A stretch of 64,000 nucleotides of DNA from Polaribacter vadi (GCF_018861005.1 NZ_JAHKQL010000023.1:1-64000), one strand, 5' to 3'. Shown: positions 35,932 to 45,638, counted from the stretch's first letter. Program-made: numbers and translations. The notes: generated by a model from the sequence alone, not told the origin.

Positions 35932-36474
35932 ATGAAATATAAACACATAAGTGAATCTCAATTAACAATCAATGAGTTAATGCTTCCTTCTCATTCTAAT
36001 TTTAGTGGTAAAATACATGGTGGACATATTTTAAATCTAATGGATCAGATTGCATTTGCTTGTGCATCTAAACATTCTGGCTATTATTGTGTTACAGCTT
36101 CTGTAAACAAAGTAGATTTTTTAAACCCAATAGAAGTTGGTGAATTATTAACCTTAAAAGCTTCTGTAAACTATACAGGAAGAACATCTATGGTAGTTGG
36201 CTTAAGAGTTACATCAGAAAACATTAGAACTGGCGAAATTAAACACTGTAACTCTTCTTATTTTACAATGGTTGCTAAAGATGAAAATGGTAAAAGCGTT
36301 GCTGTACCTGGTATTATTTTAACAACAAAAGATAGTATTAGACGTTTTGCAAGAAGTATTGTTAGGCAACAACAAGGTAAAAAAAGAATTTCTAGATTTT
36401 ACGAAGATGCTTTTAAAATAGAAGAATACATACACCTTTTTGAAGGTAGTAATTCTAAAATTGAACTTACTTAA
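35932..36474 (+). CDS. Acyl-CoA thioesterase (YciA/BACH type)
   Basis: A 180-residue hotdog-fold acyl-CoA hydrolase. The catalytic segment MLPSHSNFSGKIHGGHILNLMDQIAF (about 17-42) with N-F-x-G-x-x-H-G-G-x-x-L and Asp38 is typical of the YciA/ACOT7 group. RTSMVVGLRV and the hydrophobic strand SSYFTMVA follow. A basic tail (RQQQGKKRIS) ends the protein. The next gene starts ten bases downstream, so the two probably share a transcript. Confidence 0.9.
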   Translation: MKYKHISESQLTINELMLPSHSNFSGKIHGGHILNLMDQIAFACASKHSGYYCVTASVNKVDFLNPIEVGELLTLKASVNYTGRTSMVVGLRVTSENIRTGEIKHCNSSYFTMVAKDENGKSVAVPGIILTTKDSIRRFARSIVRQQQGKKRISRFYEDAFKIEEYIHLFEGSNSKIELT

Positions 36475-36484
36475 ACTTTTTTCT

Positions 36485-37039
36485 TTGGATGAATTAATAG
36501 ACATTTTAACTCCTGATGGAAAACCTACAGGAAAAACCGCTTTAAAATCGGAAGCTCATAAAAATGGATGGTTTCATGCAACTGTACATATTTGGTTATT
36601 TACTTCGGATGAAAAAATATTGCTTCAAAAAAGAGCATTGACTAAAAAAGTATTTCCGGGTTTGTGGGATATTTCTGTTGCAGGACATATTGGTGCTGGT
36701 GAGTCTATTTTATCATCAGCAAAAAGAGAAGTTTTTGAAGAAATTGGACTAGAACTAGATTCAAAAGAGCTTATAAAAATTGGTACACGAATTCATGAAA
36801 TTTCGCATCCAAATGGAATTCAAGATAACGAACATCATCATGTTTTTGTTGCAGAATTAAAAGTTCCTGTTTCTGATTTAACCATTCAAGAAGAAGAAGT
36901 TGACGCTATAAAATTGTTTGATTTATCAATATTAAAAGACACAAAAAACCTCGAAAACGTATTACTTTCTCGTTTTCATGATTATTATTGTTCGGTTTAC
37001 GATAAAATTAATAAACAAATACAAAATACTTTATCTTGA
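36485..37039 (+). CDS. NUDIX hydrolase, isopentenyl-diphosphate isomerase-like
   Basis: A 184-residue protein. The start LDELIDILTPDGKPTGKTALKSEAHKNG and the Nudix box GHIGAGESILSSAKREVFEEIGLEL (G-x5-E-x7-R-E-x-x-E-E-x-G) are clear. Residues before the Nudix box resemble the Idi-like/YfcD group, which includes isopentenyl-diphosphate isomerase, but the substrate is undetermined. I took TTG at 36485 as start because family members begin with the DELIDI segment. An ATG at 36440 would overlap the thioesterase gene by 35 bases. Confidence 0.82.
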   Translation: MDELIDILTPDGKPTGKTALKSEAHKNGWFHATVHIWLFTSDEKILLQKRALTKKVFPGLWDISVAGHIGAGESILSSAKREVFEEIGLELDSKELIKIGTRIHEISHPNGIQDNEHHHVFVAELKVPVSDLTIQEEEVDAIKLFDLSILKDTKNLENVLLSRFHDYYCSVYDKINKQIQNTLS

Positions 37040-37069
37040 TTTTGTTGTTGTACTCTTAAAAATACACAA

Positions 37070-37112
37070 AAAAAAGACCCTAAAAACATTGGTTTCTAAG
37101 GTCTATTTTTTT
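37070..37112. terminator. Bidirectional terminator
   Basis: AAAAAAGACCCTA pairs imperfectly with CTAAGGTCTATTTTTT around a loop of about ten bases. It lies between the convergent NUDIX and lipoprotein genes. Confidence 0.65.
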
Positions 37113-37126
37113 TAAAACTGATTGAT

Positions 37127-37891
37127 TTACTCAGTTGGTTTTGTATAAAATGAATCTGCTAATTTTGCCTGACTTATTAAAGGTAATTTAAAATCAACAA
37201 TTTTTGTTGTTGGTACAAATTTATTTTCTTTATCCTTTTTATACCAAGTAATTTGATTTGGTAAAATAAATCCGCTTACGTTTTCCCAAGAATTGTATCT
37301 AATATACTTGTAATTATCTGTTGGTGATTTAGACCTAAAAGTTACTGTATAAGCCAACCATTCCATTTTATAGGTTTCTGGGTTGTAATACACAATATAA
37401 TTATCATCTGGAGATGTGCCTACGTTTGCTTTGTAAGAAATTTTATAACCAGGATAACTTGTTTCTTCAAACAGAAAATCGTCTACTTTTTCGTAAATAA
37501 TTCCATCATCTGCCAAGACAAAAGGCATAGCATAAAAGTAAAAATACAAGTTATAATAAAAAGCAGGATCTCTTTTTAAGCTTCCTTTCACCTCTTCTAA
37601 AGACCATATTTCTTTACCATCAAAACCCAAAGAATACTTAGGTGTATTTACAACTATTTTACGAGAATGTAAATCTGATGTATGTACCTCATCTTCTTTA
37701 TTAAAAGAAAGTGTTTGTACTTTTCTCCAAGCTTCAATTCCTCCATGAGCTTCAAAAACTTTCCCTAATTCTGTTGGGAAATTTTCTTTTTTATCCTCAA
37801 CTTTTTTAACAACTTGTTTAGCATCTTTTTTAGGCTCATTTTTACATGAAACCACAAAAACAATCATCAATAATAAAAGTATTCTTTTCAT
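37127..37891 (-). CDS. DUF6503-like lipoprotein, copy 1
   Basis: A 254-residue lipoprotein (lipobox VVSC, Cys16) with a lysine-rich linker (20-35) and one domain to the end. FPTELGKVFEAHGGIEAWRKVQTLSF and YFYAMPFVLADDGIIYEKV, then YKISYKANVGTSPDDNYIVYYNPETYKMEWLAYTVTF, are shared almost word for word with the neighbouring paralog coded at 37924-38691. It resembles the DUF6503 family as I recall it and has some likeness to LolA-type barrels. The function is unknown. The two copies are 32 bases apart. Confidence 0.65.
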   Translation of the reverse strand: MKRILLLLMIVFVVSCKNEPKKDAKQVVKKVEDKKENFPTELGKVFEAHGGIEAWRKVQTLSFNKEDEVHTSDLHSRKIVVNTPKYSLGFDGKEIWSLEEVKGSLKRDPAFYYNLYFYFYAMPFVLADDGIIYEKVDDFLFEETSYPGYKISYKANVGTSPDDNYIVYYNPETYKMEWLAYTVTFRSKSPTDNYKYIRYNSWENVSGFILPNQITWYKKDKENKFVPTTKIVDFKLPLISQAKLADSFYTKPTE

Positions 37892-37923
37892 AATTTATAT
37901 TAAGATTTTAGTTGCAAATATAT

Positions 37924-38691
37924 TTATTTTACTGGCTTTGAAAAAAACGATTCTGTTAAATCATTTTTTCTGAATGTTGCATCTGTAAATACTGTTGCTG
38001 GTCTAGCAGGTTCTGTTGGCACACCATTTTCATCTTTTTTATACCAAGTGATTTCTGATGGTAAAATCAATCCATTTACATCATTCCATTTACCATATTT
38101 AATAATATTAAATTTATCGCTTGGTTTTTTAGACATAAATGTGGCTGTGTAAGCTAACCATTCCATTTGATGTGTTTCTGGGTTAAAATACAACTTATAG
38201 TTATCATCAGGAGAGCTACCAATATTTGCCTTAAAAGACATTTTATAACCAGGATATGCTACACCATCAAAAGTTAATGGATCAATTTTTTCATAAGAAA
38301 TTCCATCATCAGCTAACACAAAAGGCATAGCATAAAAGTAGAAGAAAAGATTGTGATAAAAAGCAGGATTACCTTTAAAAGTTCCTTTTTCTGTTTCATC
38401 TAACCACACTTCTTTTCCGTCAAAACCAACAGCGTAGTTTGGCGCATTAATTACATTAATACGAGATTGTAAATCTACAGTATGCACTTCTTCTCCTTTT
38501 TTAAATGATAAAATTTCTGCATTTCTCCAAGCATCAATTCCTCCATGAGCTTTAAAAACTTGTCCTAATTCTTCAGGGAAACTTTCTTTTTTAACCTCAA
38601 CTTTTTTAACAACTGCTTTCACTTCATTTTTAGGCTCATTCTTACAAGAAATAGCGATTACAATAATTAACAATAAAAGTACTTTTTTCAT
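37924..38691 (-). CDS. DUF6503-like lipoprotein, copy 2
   Basis: A 255-residue lipoprotein (lipobox AISC, Cys16), the upstream paralog of the protein coded at 37127-37891. Both share the same plan and most conserved blocks (AHGGI.AWR, FYAMPFVLADDGI, GSSPDDNYKLYFNPET, MEWLAYTATF). It differs mainly in the C-terminal 40 residues. The pair is a recent tandem duplication that has kept both reading frames intact, which suggests separate uses. It is probably co-transcribed with copy 1. The function is unknown. Confidence 0.65.
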   Translation of the reverse strand: MKKVLLLLIIVIAISCKNEPKNEVKAVVKKVEVKKESFPEELGQVFKAHGGIDAWRNAEILSFKKGEEVHTVDLQSRINVINAPNYAVGFDGKEVWLDETEKGTFKGNPAFYHNLFFYFYAMPFVLADDGISYEKIDPLTFDGVAYPGYKMSFKANIGSSPDDNYKLYFNPETHQMEWLAYTATFMSKKPSDKFNIIKYGKWNDVNGLILPSEITWYKKDENGVPTEPARPATVFTDATFRKNDLTESFFSKPVK

Positions 38692-38772
38692 AATTTGATT
38701 ATATATTTAAATTCAATAGTACAAAAGGTCGTTTTTATTGTAAGTCTTTACAAAAAAAGTAAAATTTAAATG

Positions 38773-40539
38773 TTAAATTTTTGCTTGATAAGTATACAAG
38801 TCATAATATCTACCTTTTTTAGCAATCAATTCATCATGGTTACCTCTTTCTGCAATTTTACCAGCTTCAATTACCAAAATTTGATCTGCTTTTTTAATGG
38901 TACTCAATCTGTGAGCAATAACAATTGTAGTTCTATCCTTTATTAATTCTGATAAACTTTTCTGAATTAAAGCTTCACTTTCTGTATCTAAACTAGAAGT
39001 AGCTTCATCTAAAATAAGAATTCTAGGATCAGCTAAAATTGCTCTTGCAATTGCTAATCTTTGTCTTTGTCCTCCTGATAATTTTACACCTCTTTCACCA
39101 ATTAATGTGTCTAAACCATTGTCAAATCTATCTGTAAACTCGTTTACATAAGCTGCTTTTACAGCATTTTGCAATTCTTCTTCAGTTGCATTTGGTCTTG
39201 GAAATAGAATATTTTCTCTGATTGTACCTTCAAACAAAAACTCATCTTGTAAAACAACACCTAAATTTTTACGATAACTAGATAATTTTACTTTAGACAT
39301 ATCTTGATTATCAATAGTAATTACACCTGATTTCGGATTTAAAAACGTGGCTGACAAACCAGCAATGGTAGATTTACCAGAACCAGAACTACCCACTAAA
39401 GCTGTTACAGAACCTGCAGGAACTTTAAAATTGATATTATGCAATACCTGTTTTCCTGCTTCATAAGCAAATGAAACATCATCAAAATTAATTTCTCCTT
39501 TTACATTTTTTAAAGCAATTGTCCTGTTTTCATTGTCTTCTTCTGCAGTCATATTCATTAACTCTTCTGTTCTGTCTAAACCAGCTAAAGCTTCTGTTAA
39601 TTGACTACCAATATTACTCATTTGCACAATTGGAGCTACCATAAATGCCAAAAGAGTTGTAAACTTAAATAAATCACCAAAGGTCATTGTACCTTGAATC
39701 ATATAATAACCTCCAATGCCCATAACTCCTGTAGTGGCTACACCTATTAAAAAAGTAGATGAACTTGTCATAATAGCAGTAGCTGTCATACTTTTTTTAA
39801 CATTGGTAAAAATATCTGCAACTCCTTTTTCAAATATCTTGCTTTCTTGCTCTTCTGCATTAAAAGCTTTTATTACTCGAATTCCGCCTAAAGTTTCTGT
39901 TAAACGCCCTTTAACTTCTGCATTAATTTTACCTCTAGCTCTAAAAATAGGGCGAATGTATTTGAAAGATTTTAATGCAATAAAACCAAAAATAGACAAA
40001 GGCACGAATGTAAAAAGTGTCATCCAAACATTCATTTTTATTAGAATTACTAATGTAATTATTGCTGTAAAAGAACCACCTATTAATTGTACTAAACCAG
40101 TACCTATTAAATTTCTTACCCCTTCTACATCACTCATAATTCTAGAAACCAATGCTCCAGATTTTGTGTTATCAAAAAAACTAATTGGCAGTGTTAATAC
40201 TTTCTTTTGCACTTCTGCTCTTAATTCTGATATTAAATATTGTGCTTGAATACTTAATACTTTTGTCAACAAAAAAGAAGTAACTGCTTGTATTAAAATT
40301 GCCCCAAGTACAATGGCTACTAATGTATACAATTGATTAAAGTCTTTATTTGGCACTACTTCATCAAACAAAACTTTACTTTGTAAGGGCAATACAAAAC
40401 CAGATAAACTTCTAATGATAATTAAAATTAACCCTAAAAAAACAAGATTTCTTCTGGGCCAAATAATGGTTTTAAAAGCTTGTTTTAAAGTAACTTTTGG
40501 TTTCTTTTTTTCTTTTGATGATTCTTTATAATGCTGCAT
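38773..40539 (-). CDS. ABC exporter, fused permease and ATPase
   Basis: A 588-residue half-transporter of the type I exporter class (MsbA-like), expected to work as a homodimer in the inner membrane and export a lipid or amphipathic drug-like molecule. The permease domain with six helices covers about 25-310. The ATPase domain has Walker A GSSGSGKST, the signature LSGGQRQRLA, Walker B ILILDEATSSLD and the H-loop AHRLST. The substrate cannot be determined. It is monocistronic; the structured repeat R3 and a palindrome lie upstream. Confidence 0.92.
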   Translation of the reverse strand: MQHYKESSKEKKKPKVTLKQAFKTIIWPRRNLVFLGLILIIIRSLSGFVLPLQSKVLFDEVVPNKDFNQLYTLVAIVLGAILIQAVTSFLLTKVLSIQAQYLISELRAEVQKKVLTLPISFFDNTKSGALVSRIMSDVEGVRNLIGTGLVQLIGGSFTAIITLVILIKMNVWMTLFTFVPLSIFGFIALKSFKYIRPIFRARGKINAEVKGRLTETLGGIRVIKAFNAEEQESKIFEKGVADIFTNVKKSMTATAIMTSSSTFLIGVATTGVMGIGGYYMIQGTMTFGDLFKFTTLLAFMVAPIVQMSNIGSQLTEALAGLDRTEELMNMTAEEDNENRTIALKNVKGEINFDDVSFAYEAGKQVLHNINFKVPAGSVTALVGSSGSGKSTIAGLSATFLNPKSGVITIDNQDMSKVKLSSYRKNLGVVLQDEFLFEGTIRENILFPRPNATEEELQNAVKAAYVNEFTDRFDNGLDTLIGERGVKLSGGQRQRLAIARAILADPRILILDEATSSLDTESEALIQKSLSELIKDRTTIVIAHRLSTIKKADQILVIEAGKIAERGNHDELIAKKGRYYDLYTYQAKI

Positions 40540-40605
40540 AAACTTTTAATTGTCAATTTATATGCCATTAGAAATTATTATGACAGATGTGCAAACTTAC
40601 CAAAA

Positions 40606-40640
40606 AAGACCTGTCAGGTTTTAAAAATCTGACAAGTCTT
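40606..40640. repeat. Short palindromic repeat, copy A
   Basis: AAGAC-C-TGTCAG-G...TCTGACA-A-GTCTT is a near-perfect stem, flanked by an A run on the left and a T run on the right, so it can terminate in both directions. Related copies are at 40798-40822, 47371-47397 and 48610-48641. Confidence 0.75.
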
Positions 40641-40659
40641 TTTTTTGATGATTCAATTC

Positions 40660-40766
40660 GTTAGCAAACTAGCCTGCGTGAGCGATAGAAACGACATCCT
40701 TTTTGCTTTTTCAGCAAAAAGATATAGTGGATAGCGCAGTTTTTGTTTTTCACAAAAACACGCCCT
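40660..40766 (+). repeat. Structured intergenic repeat, copy R3
   Basis: Reads GTTAGCAAAC, then GAGCGATAGAAACGACATCC, the hairpin TTTTTGCT/AGCAAAAA, then GATATAGTGGATAGCGC, and a second hairpin (TTTTTGTTTTTCACAAAAAC) that ends in ACGCCC. It matches R2 (3983-4072) block for block but with a different hairpin. It lies between the acs stop and the ABC exporter start. Confidence 0.75.
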
Positions 40767-40797
40767 AAAATAGAATTGACCTTTAATTACCAAAACT

Positions 40798-40822
40798 CTA
40801 CAAGGTTTTAAAAACCTTGCAG
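40798..40822. repeat. Short palindromic repeat, copy B
   Basis: CTACAAGGTTTT pairs with AAAACCTTGCAG, with a mismatch at the A/C position. It ends eight bases from the acs stop codon and is likely part of its terminator. Confidence 0.7.
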
Positions 40823-40829
40823 GTAACCA

Positions 40830-42737
40830 TTACAAACGATTGTCTATAATACTTTGCACAACTTCAGGATTTAACAATGTACTTGTGTCTCCTAAATTAT
40901 TCATATCATCAGAAGCTATTTTACGCAAAATACGACGCATAATTTTTCCTGAACGTGTTTTTGGCAATCCTTCTGAAAACTGAATTTTATCTAGTTTGGC
41001 AATTGGACCAATTTTTTCTGAAATGGCTTGATTGATTTCTTTGCGCAAATTATCGTGATTTCTGCTTTCGCCTGTATCTTTTAGAATTACATAACCATAT
41101 AATGCACTTCCTTTAATATCGTGTGGAAAACCGACAATGGCAGATTCTGCAACTGCTGGATGCTCATTAATAGCATCTTCTATTGGTGCTGTACCTAAAT
41201 TATGACCAGAAACTATAATTACATCGTCTACTCTACCTGTAATTCTGTAATAGCCAACCTCGTCTCGTAAAGCGCCATCTCCTGTAAAATATTTATTCTC
41301 GAAAGCTGAAAAATAGGTTTCTTTATAACGTTGATGATTGCCCCAAATGGTTCTAGCAATACTTGGCCAAGGATGTTTGATACACAATCTACCTTCTACT
41401 TGATTTCCTTTTAATTCTTGTCCATTTTCATCCATTAAAGCTGGTTGTATTCCTATAAAAGGTAAGGTTGCATACGTTGGTTTTGTAGGAGTTACATAAG
41501 GAATTGGAGTAATCATCATTCCACCAGTTTCTGTTTGCCACCAAGTATCTATAATTGGGCTATTCTTTTTACCAACATTATCATTATACCAATGCCAAGC
41601 TTCTTCATTAATAGGTTCACCTACAGAACCTAATACTTTTAAGGATGATAAATCGTATTTATCAACCAATTCTGTTCCGTGTTTTGCTAATGCTCTAATG
41701 GCTGTTGGTGCTGTATAAAATTGATTGACTTTATGTTTTTCTACAATTTGCCAAAATCTACCAAAATCTGGATAACTTGGTACACCTTCAAACATTACTG
41801 TTGTGGCTCCATTTGCTAAAGGACCATATACAATGTAAGAATGACCAGTAATCCAACCAATATCTGCTGTACACCAGTACACATCATTTTCTTTGTATTG
41901 AAACGCATTTTTAAAAGTATAAGCAGCGTAAACCATATAACCTGCAGTTGTATGTACCATTCCTTTTGGCATTCCTGTAGAACCAGAAGTATATAAAATA
42001 AATAAAGGATCTTCTGCATTCATAGTTTCTGCTTCACACTCTATAGAAGCATTATCTAATAAAGGTTGTAACCATTGGTCTCTACCTTCTTTCATTACAA
42101 TATCTGAATTAATTCTTTTTGCAACCAAAACATTTTCTACACAAGTACAGTTTTCTAAAGCATCATCTACAATTCCTTTTAAATCGATTGTTTTAGAACC
42201 TCTGAAAGAACCATCTGCTGTAATTACCATTTTACAATCTGCATCATTAATTCTTGTTGCTAAAGCTGATGCTGAAAACCCTGCAAAAACCACTGAATGT
42301 ATGGCTCCAATTCTTGCACAAGCTAAAGTTGCAATTGCCAATTCAGGAATCATTGGTACATAAATACACACTCGATCGCCTTTTTGAATTCCGTTTTCTT
42401 TTAAAACATTCGCAAACTGATTTACTCTTTGATGTAATTGTTTATAAGTAATATGTTGCGCTTTTTCATCAGGATTATTAGGCTCGAATAAAATAGCTGT
42501 TTTATTGGCTCTTGTTGCCAAATGCCTATCAATACAGTTTTCTGTAATGTTTAATTGTGCTCCTTCAAACCATTTTACTTCAGGTTTTGTAAAATCCCAT
42601 TCTAGAACTTTATCCCATTTTTTACGCCATAAAAAATGTTCTTCTGCTATTTCTTCCCAAAAATTTTCAGGTTCTCTAACAGATTTTCTATATACTTGAT
42701 AATATTCTTCTAAATGTTTTATGTGATAATTACTCAT
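40830..42737 (-). CDS. acs: Acetate-CoA ligase (acetyl-CoA synthetase)
   Basis: Activates acetate to acetyl-CoA through acetyl-AMP. The 635-residue protein has the Acs N-terminal domain, the core AMP-binding motif LYTSGSTGMPKGMVHT (about 246-261), GWITGHSYIVYGPLANG, and the A10 motif PKTRSGKIMRR with the lysine (about 598) that is commonly controlled by acetylation. It lies 17 bases downstream of a sodium:solute symporter gene and a DUF4212 gene in the same direction, an arrangement known for acetate uptake and use. Confidence 0.97.
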   Translation of the reverse strand: MSNYHIKHLEEYYQVYRKSVREPENFWEEIAEEHFLWRKKWDKVLEWDFTKPEVKWFEGAQLNITENCIDRHLATRANKTAILFEPNNPDEKAQHITYKQLHQRVNQFANVLKENGIQKGDRVCIYVPMIPELAIATLACARIGAIHSVVFAGFSASALATRINDADCKMVITADGSFRGSKTIDLKGIVDDALENCTCVENVLVAKRINSDIVMKEGRDQWLQPLLDNASIECEAETMNAEDPLFILYTSGSTGMPKGMVHTTAGYMVYAAYTFKNAFQYKENDVYWCTADIGWITGHSYIVYGPLANGATTVMFEGVPSYPDFGRFWQIVEKHKVNQFYTAPTAIRALAKHGTELVDKYDLSSLKVLGSVGEPINEEAWHWYNDNVGKKNSPIIDTWWQTETGGMMITPIPYVTPTKPTYATLPFIGIQPALMDENGQELKGNQVEGRLCIKHPWPSIARTIWGNHQRYKETYFSAFENKYFTGDGALRDEVGYYRITGRVDDVIIVSGHNLGTAPIEDAINEHPAVAESAIVGFPHDIKGSALYGYVILKDTGESRNHDNLRKEINQAISEKIGPIAKLDKIQFSEGLPKTRSGKIMRRILRKIASDDMNNLGDTSTLLNPEVVQSIIDNRL

Positions 42738-42753
42738 TACTTAGTTTATAGTT

Positions 42754-44442
42754 TTAGTGATTATGTGCTTCTCCTGCTCCACTTGGTATTCTAATATTTT
42801 CTACAATCTCTTGTACTTCTTTTGGAGGTGCTACTGTAAATCTAGAAACAATAATCGAAATTATAAAATTAATTGCCATTGCAACTGTTCCAAATCCTTC
42901 AGGTGATACTCCAAACCACCAATCTTCTTTTGTTCCTCCTCCAAACCAATCGAATTTAAATTTTAGCATATAGAAAAGCATCAGTAAAATTCCTATTATC
43001 ATTCCTAAAATTGCGCCTTCCTTATTCATTCTTTTATCAAAAATACCCAAAATTATTGCTGGAAAAAAAGAAGCAGCTGCCAAACCAAAAGCCAAAGCCA
43101 CTGTTGCTGCCACAAAATCTGGTGGATTGATTCCAAAATACCCTGCAACACAAACAGCAACTACTGCAGATAATCTTGCTGCAATTAACTCACCCTTTTC
43201 TGTAATGTTTGGGTTAATCATTTTCTTAATTAAATCATGAGAAACTGATGCAGAAATCACCAATAACAAACCTGCTGCTGTAGATAATGCAGCTGCTAAA
43301 GCTCCTGCTGCAACTAAAGCTATTACCCAGTTTGGTAAACCTGCAATTTCTGGATTTGCTAAAACCATAATGTCTTTATCAACAATTAATTCATTTTTTT
43401 TAGCATCTGCCAGATACTGAACTAAACCATCATTATTTTTATCTTCAAATTGTATTAATCCTGTTTTTTCCCAGTTCCCAAACCATTCTGGCATTTTTTC
43501 ATATTCTTTATTACTTACAGTTTCAATTAAATTTGTTCTAGAAAACACAGAAATTGCTGGTGCTGTTGTATATAGAATTGCAATTAATAACAATGCCCAA
43601 CCTGCTGATTTACGAGCGTCAGCCACTTTTTTAACTGTGAAAAAACGAACAATTACGTGTGGCAAACCTGCTGTGCCAAACATTAAAGCTCCTGTAATTA
43701 AGAAAACATCTAAAGTAGATTTACTTCCTGAAGTATATTCTTCAAAGCCTAATTCTCTATGCAAACCATCTAATTTATCTAACAAATAAACTCCATTTTC
43801 ATCTGCACCACCAAAACCTAACTGCGGAATTGGATTACCAGTCATTTGAATTGATATAAAAATTGCTGGCACCATAAATGCAAAAATCAACACACAATAT
43901 TGTGCAACTTGCGTGTATGTAATTCCTTTCATACCCCCTAAAACTGCATAGAACAAAACGATTATCATCCCAATAATTACACCTGTATTGATATCAACCT
44001 CTAAAAAACGAGAAAAAACCAGGCCTACTCCTCTCATTTGACCAGCTACATATGTAAATGAAACTAAAAGCGCACAAAAAACAGCTACACTTCTTGCTAC
44101 ATTAGAATAATATCTGTCTCCAATAAAATCTGGCACTGTAAATTTGCCAAACTTTCTTAAATAAGGTGCTAGTAAAAGTGCTAATAAAACATAACCTCCT
44201 GTCCAACCCATTAAATAAACAGAGCCATCATAACCATTAAAGGATATTAAACCTGCCATAGAAATAAAGGAAGCTGCAGACATCCAGTCTGCTGCTGTAG
44301 CTAAACCGTTTGCTAATGGAGAAACACCACCACCAGCAACATAAAATTCTTTTGTAGATCCTGCTCTTGTCCAAATTGCAATACCTATATATAGTGTAAA
44401 AGTGATTCCTACTAAAATCCATGTCCAAACTTGAATACTCAT
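42754..44442 (-). CDS. Sodium:solute symporter, probable acetate permease
   Basis: A 562-residue inner-membrane protein of the SSS/SLC5 family with about 13 helices. The family motifs RFFTVKKVADARKSAGWALL (about 264-283) and SAGLLLVISASVSHDLIKK-like region near 395 resemble ActP, the acetate symporter. The gene order DUF4212-symporter-acs supports a small monocarboxylate such as acetate as substrate. A 75-residue loop (about 310-385) separates two helices. The start lies 11 bases after the DUF4212 stop, and the stop is 17 bases before acs. Confidence 0.9.
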   Translation of the reverse strand: MSIQVWTWILVGITFTLYIGIAIWTRAGSTKEFYVAGGGVSPLANGLATAADWMSAASFISMAGLISFNGYDGSVYLMGWTGGYVLLALLLAPYLRKFGKFTVPDFIGDRYYSNVARSVAVFCALLVSFTYVAGQMRGVGLVFSRFLEVDINTGVIIGMIIVLFYAVLGGMKGITYTQVAQYCVLIFAFMVPAIFISIQMTGNPIPQLGFGGADENGVYLLDKLDGLHRELGFEEYTSGSKSTLDVFLITGALMFGTAGLPHVIVRFFTVKKVADARKSAGWALLLIAILYTTAPAISVFSRTNLIETVSNKEYEKMPEWFGNWEKTGLIQFEDKNNDGLVQYLADAKKNELIVDKDIMVLANPEIAGLPNWVIALVAAGALAAALSTAAGLLLVISASVSHDLIKKMINPNITEKGELIAARLSAVVAVCVAGYFGINPPDFVAATVALAFGLAAASFFPAIILGIFDKRMNKEGAILGMIIGILLMLFYMLKFKFDWFGGGTKEDWWFGVSPEGFGTVAMAINFIISIIVSRFTVAPPKEVQEIVENIRIPSGAGEAHNH

Positions 44443-44453
44443 AATTTTAAATT

Positions 44454-44711
44454 TTATTTTTCGTTAAACCCAAATTCTTTATCCAACTTATTCATCAATT
44501 TTATATAAACAAAAATGAGTATTACAAACACATAAATTGATCCCTGTTGTGCAAACCAAAAACCCAATTTAAAGCCACCCATTCTTAAATTATTTAATTG
44601 ATCAACCAATAAAATTCCGAATACGAATGAAACAAAAAACCAAATGCTTAAAAGTATCGTTAAATATTTTAAATTCTTTTTCCAATATTTTTTCTCTTTT
44701 AGTTTATTCAT
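44454..44711 (-). CDS. DUF4212 small membrane subunit
   Basis: An 85-residue protein with two membrane helices (about 14-37 and 49-70) and basic ends. The block FGILLVDQLNNLRMGGFKLGFWFAQQGSIYVFV is diagnostic for DUF4212, whose members are encoded right before SSS-family symporters and are believed to act as their small subunit. Here it is the first gene of the DUF4212-symporter-acs operon, divergent from the TauE-like gene with only 61 bases between starts. Confidence 0.93.
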   Translation of the reverse strand: MNKLKEKKYWKKNLKYLTILLSIWFFVSFVFGILLVDQLNNLRMGGFKLGFWFAQQGSIYVFVILIFVYIKLMNKLDKEFGFNEK

Positions 44712-44772
44712 TACTTCTAATTAAGGTTAAATTATTAATTTATTTTTAAATATCTACTTTTTTTATTTTATA

Positions 44773-45573
44773 TTGAAGATTATAAATATAATTAGTTTTT
44801 TATTGATTTTTGATGTCTTTGTACAATACTGGTATATTATTGTACTTTTTTTTTTAGTTGCACTGCTCTATTCTTCAGTCGGTTTTGGTGGTGGATCTAG
44901 TTATTTAGCTATTTTAGCCTTAACAAGCATCGTTTTTACACAAATTAGAGCAACTGCTCTTTTATGTAATATTGTTGTGGTATCTAGCAATGTTTTGTTA
45001 TTCCATCAACAAAGAAAAATTAATTGGAAAAAAATAATACCGCTTGTTTTATTAAGTATTCCGCTTGCTTTTTTAGGTGGAAAATTAAAAATCAATCAAA
45101 ATTTATTTTTTATTCTTTTAGGATTCACCTTGCTCTTTGCTGCAATTACCATGTGGATTTCTAAAAAAATTCTTACTTCGGATAAACAAAAATCAACATC
45201 AAACTCAATTAAAAATGCGAGTTTTGGTGGAATTATTGGTTTTATTTCTGGAATGGTTGGTATTGGAGGTGGAATTTTTTTAGCTCCTCTTTTACATTTA
45301 ACAAATTGGGATACTCCTAAAAAAATTGCAGCAACTGCTAGTATTTTTATTTTAGTGAACTCAATAGCTGGTTTATTGGGCCAATATTCAAACCCAGATT
45401 TTATAATTGATTGGCACTTAACTTCTGTTTTATTAATTACCGTTTTTATTGGCGGTCAAATTGGTAGCAGAATGAGCAATAATTATTTTACACCTATTCA
45501 ACTAAAAAAAGCAACCGCTATTTTGATAGCCTTTGTAAGTCTTAGAATTTTATTTAAATATCTTTCACTTTAA
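44773..45573 (+). CDS. TauE/SafE family membrane exporter
   Basis: A 266-residue inner-membrane protein with about eight helices in two TauE/SafE repeats. The conserved glycine-rich motifs are SSVGFGGGSSYLAILAL (about 35-51) and GFISGMVGIGGGIFLAPLL (about 156-174). Relatives export sulfite, sulfoacetate or other organic anions. The substrate here is unknown. The start is TTG at 44773, the only in-frame choice that keeps the first helix. It faces the DUF4212 gene and is followed by the TerC-like gene after a 65-base gap with its own promoter box. Confidence 0.87.
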   Translation: MKIINIISFLLIFDVFVQYWYIIVLFFLVALLYSSVGFGGGSSYLAILALTSIVFTQIRATALLCNIVVVSSNVLLFHQQRKINWKKIIPLVLLSIPLAFLGGKLKINQNLFFILLGFTLLFAAITMWISKKILTSDKQKSTSNSIKNASFGGIIGFISGMVGIGGGIFLAPLLHLTNWDTPKKIAATASIFILVNSIAGLLGQYSNPDFIIDWHLTSVLLITVFIGGQIGSRMSNNYFTPIQLKKATAILIAFVSLRILFKYLSL

Positions 45574-45597
45574 AATTCATTTATAGAGGTTTTTAAA

Positions 45598-45605
45598 TAT
45601 ATTTG
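45598..45605 (+). promoter_or_regulatory. -7 box of the TerC-like gene
   Basis: TATATTTG followed by A. It overlaps a TTG at 45603 that could be read as an earlier in-frame start. A transcript beginning after this box can only use the ATG at 45639. Confidence 0.6.
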
Positions 45606-45638
45606 AAATCTCAATTTAACGCATCAAAAAAAAATAAA

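Noticed and set aside
45603..45638. TerC-like gene starting at TTG 45603
   Set aside because: The TTG overlaps the TATATTTG promoter box, and the 12 extra residues are not membrane-like. ATG at 45639 is preferred.
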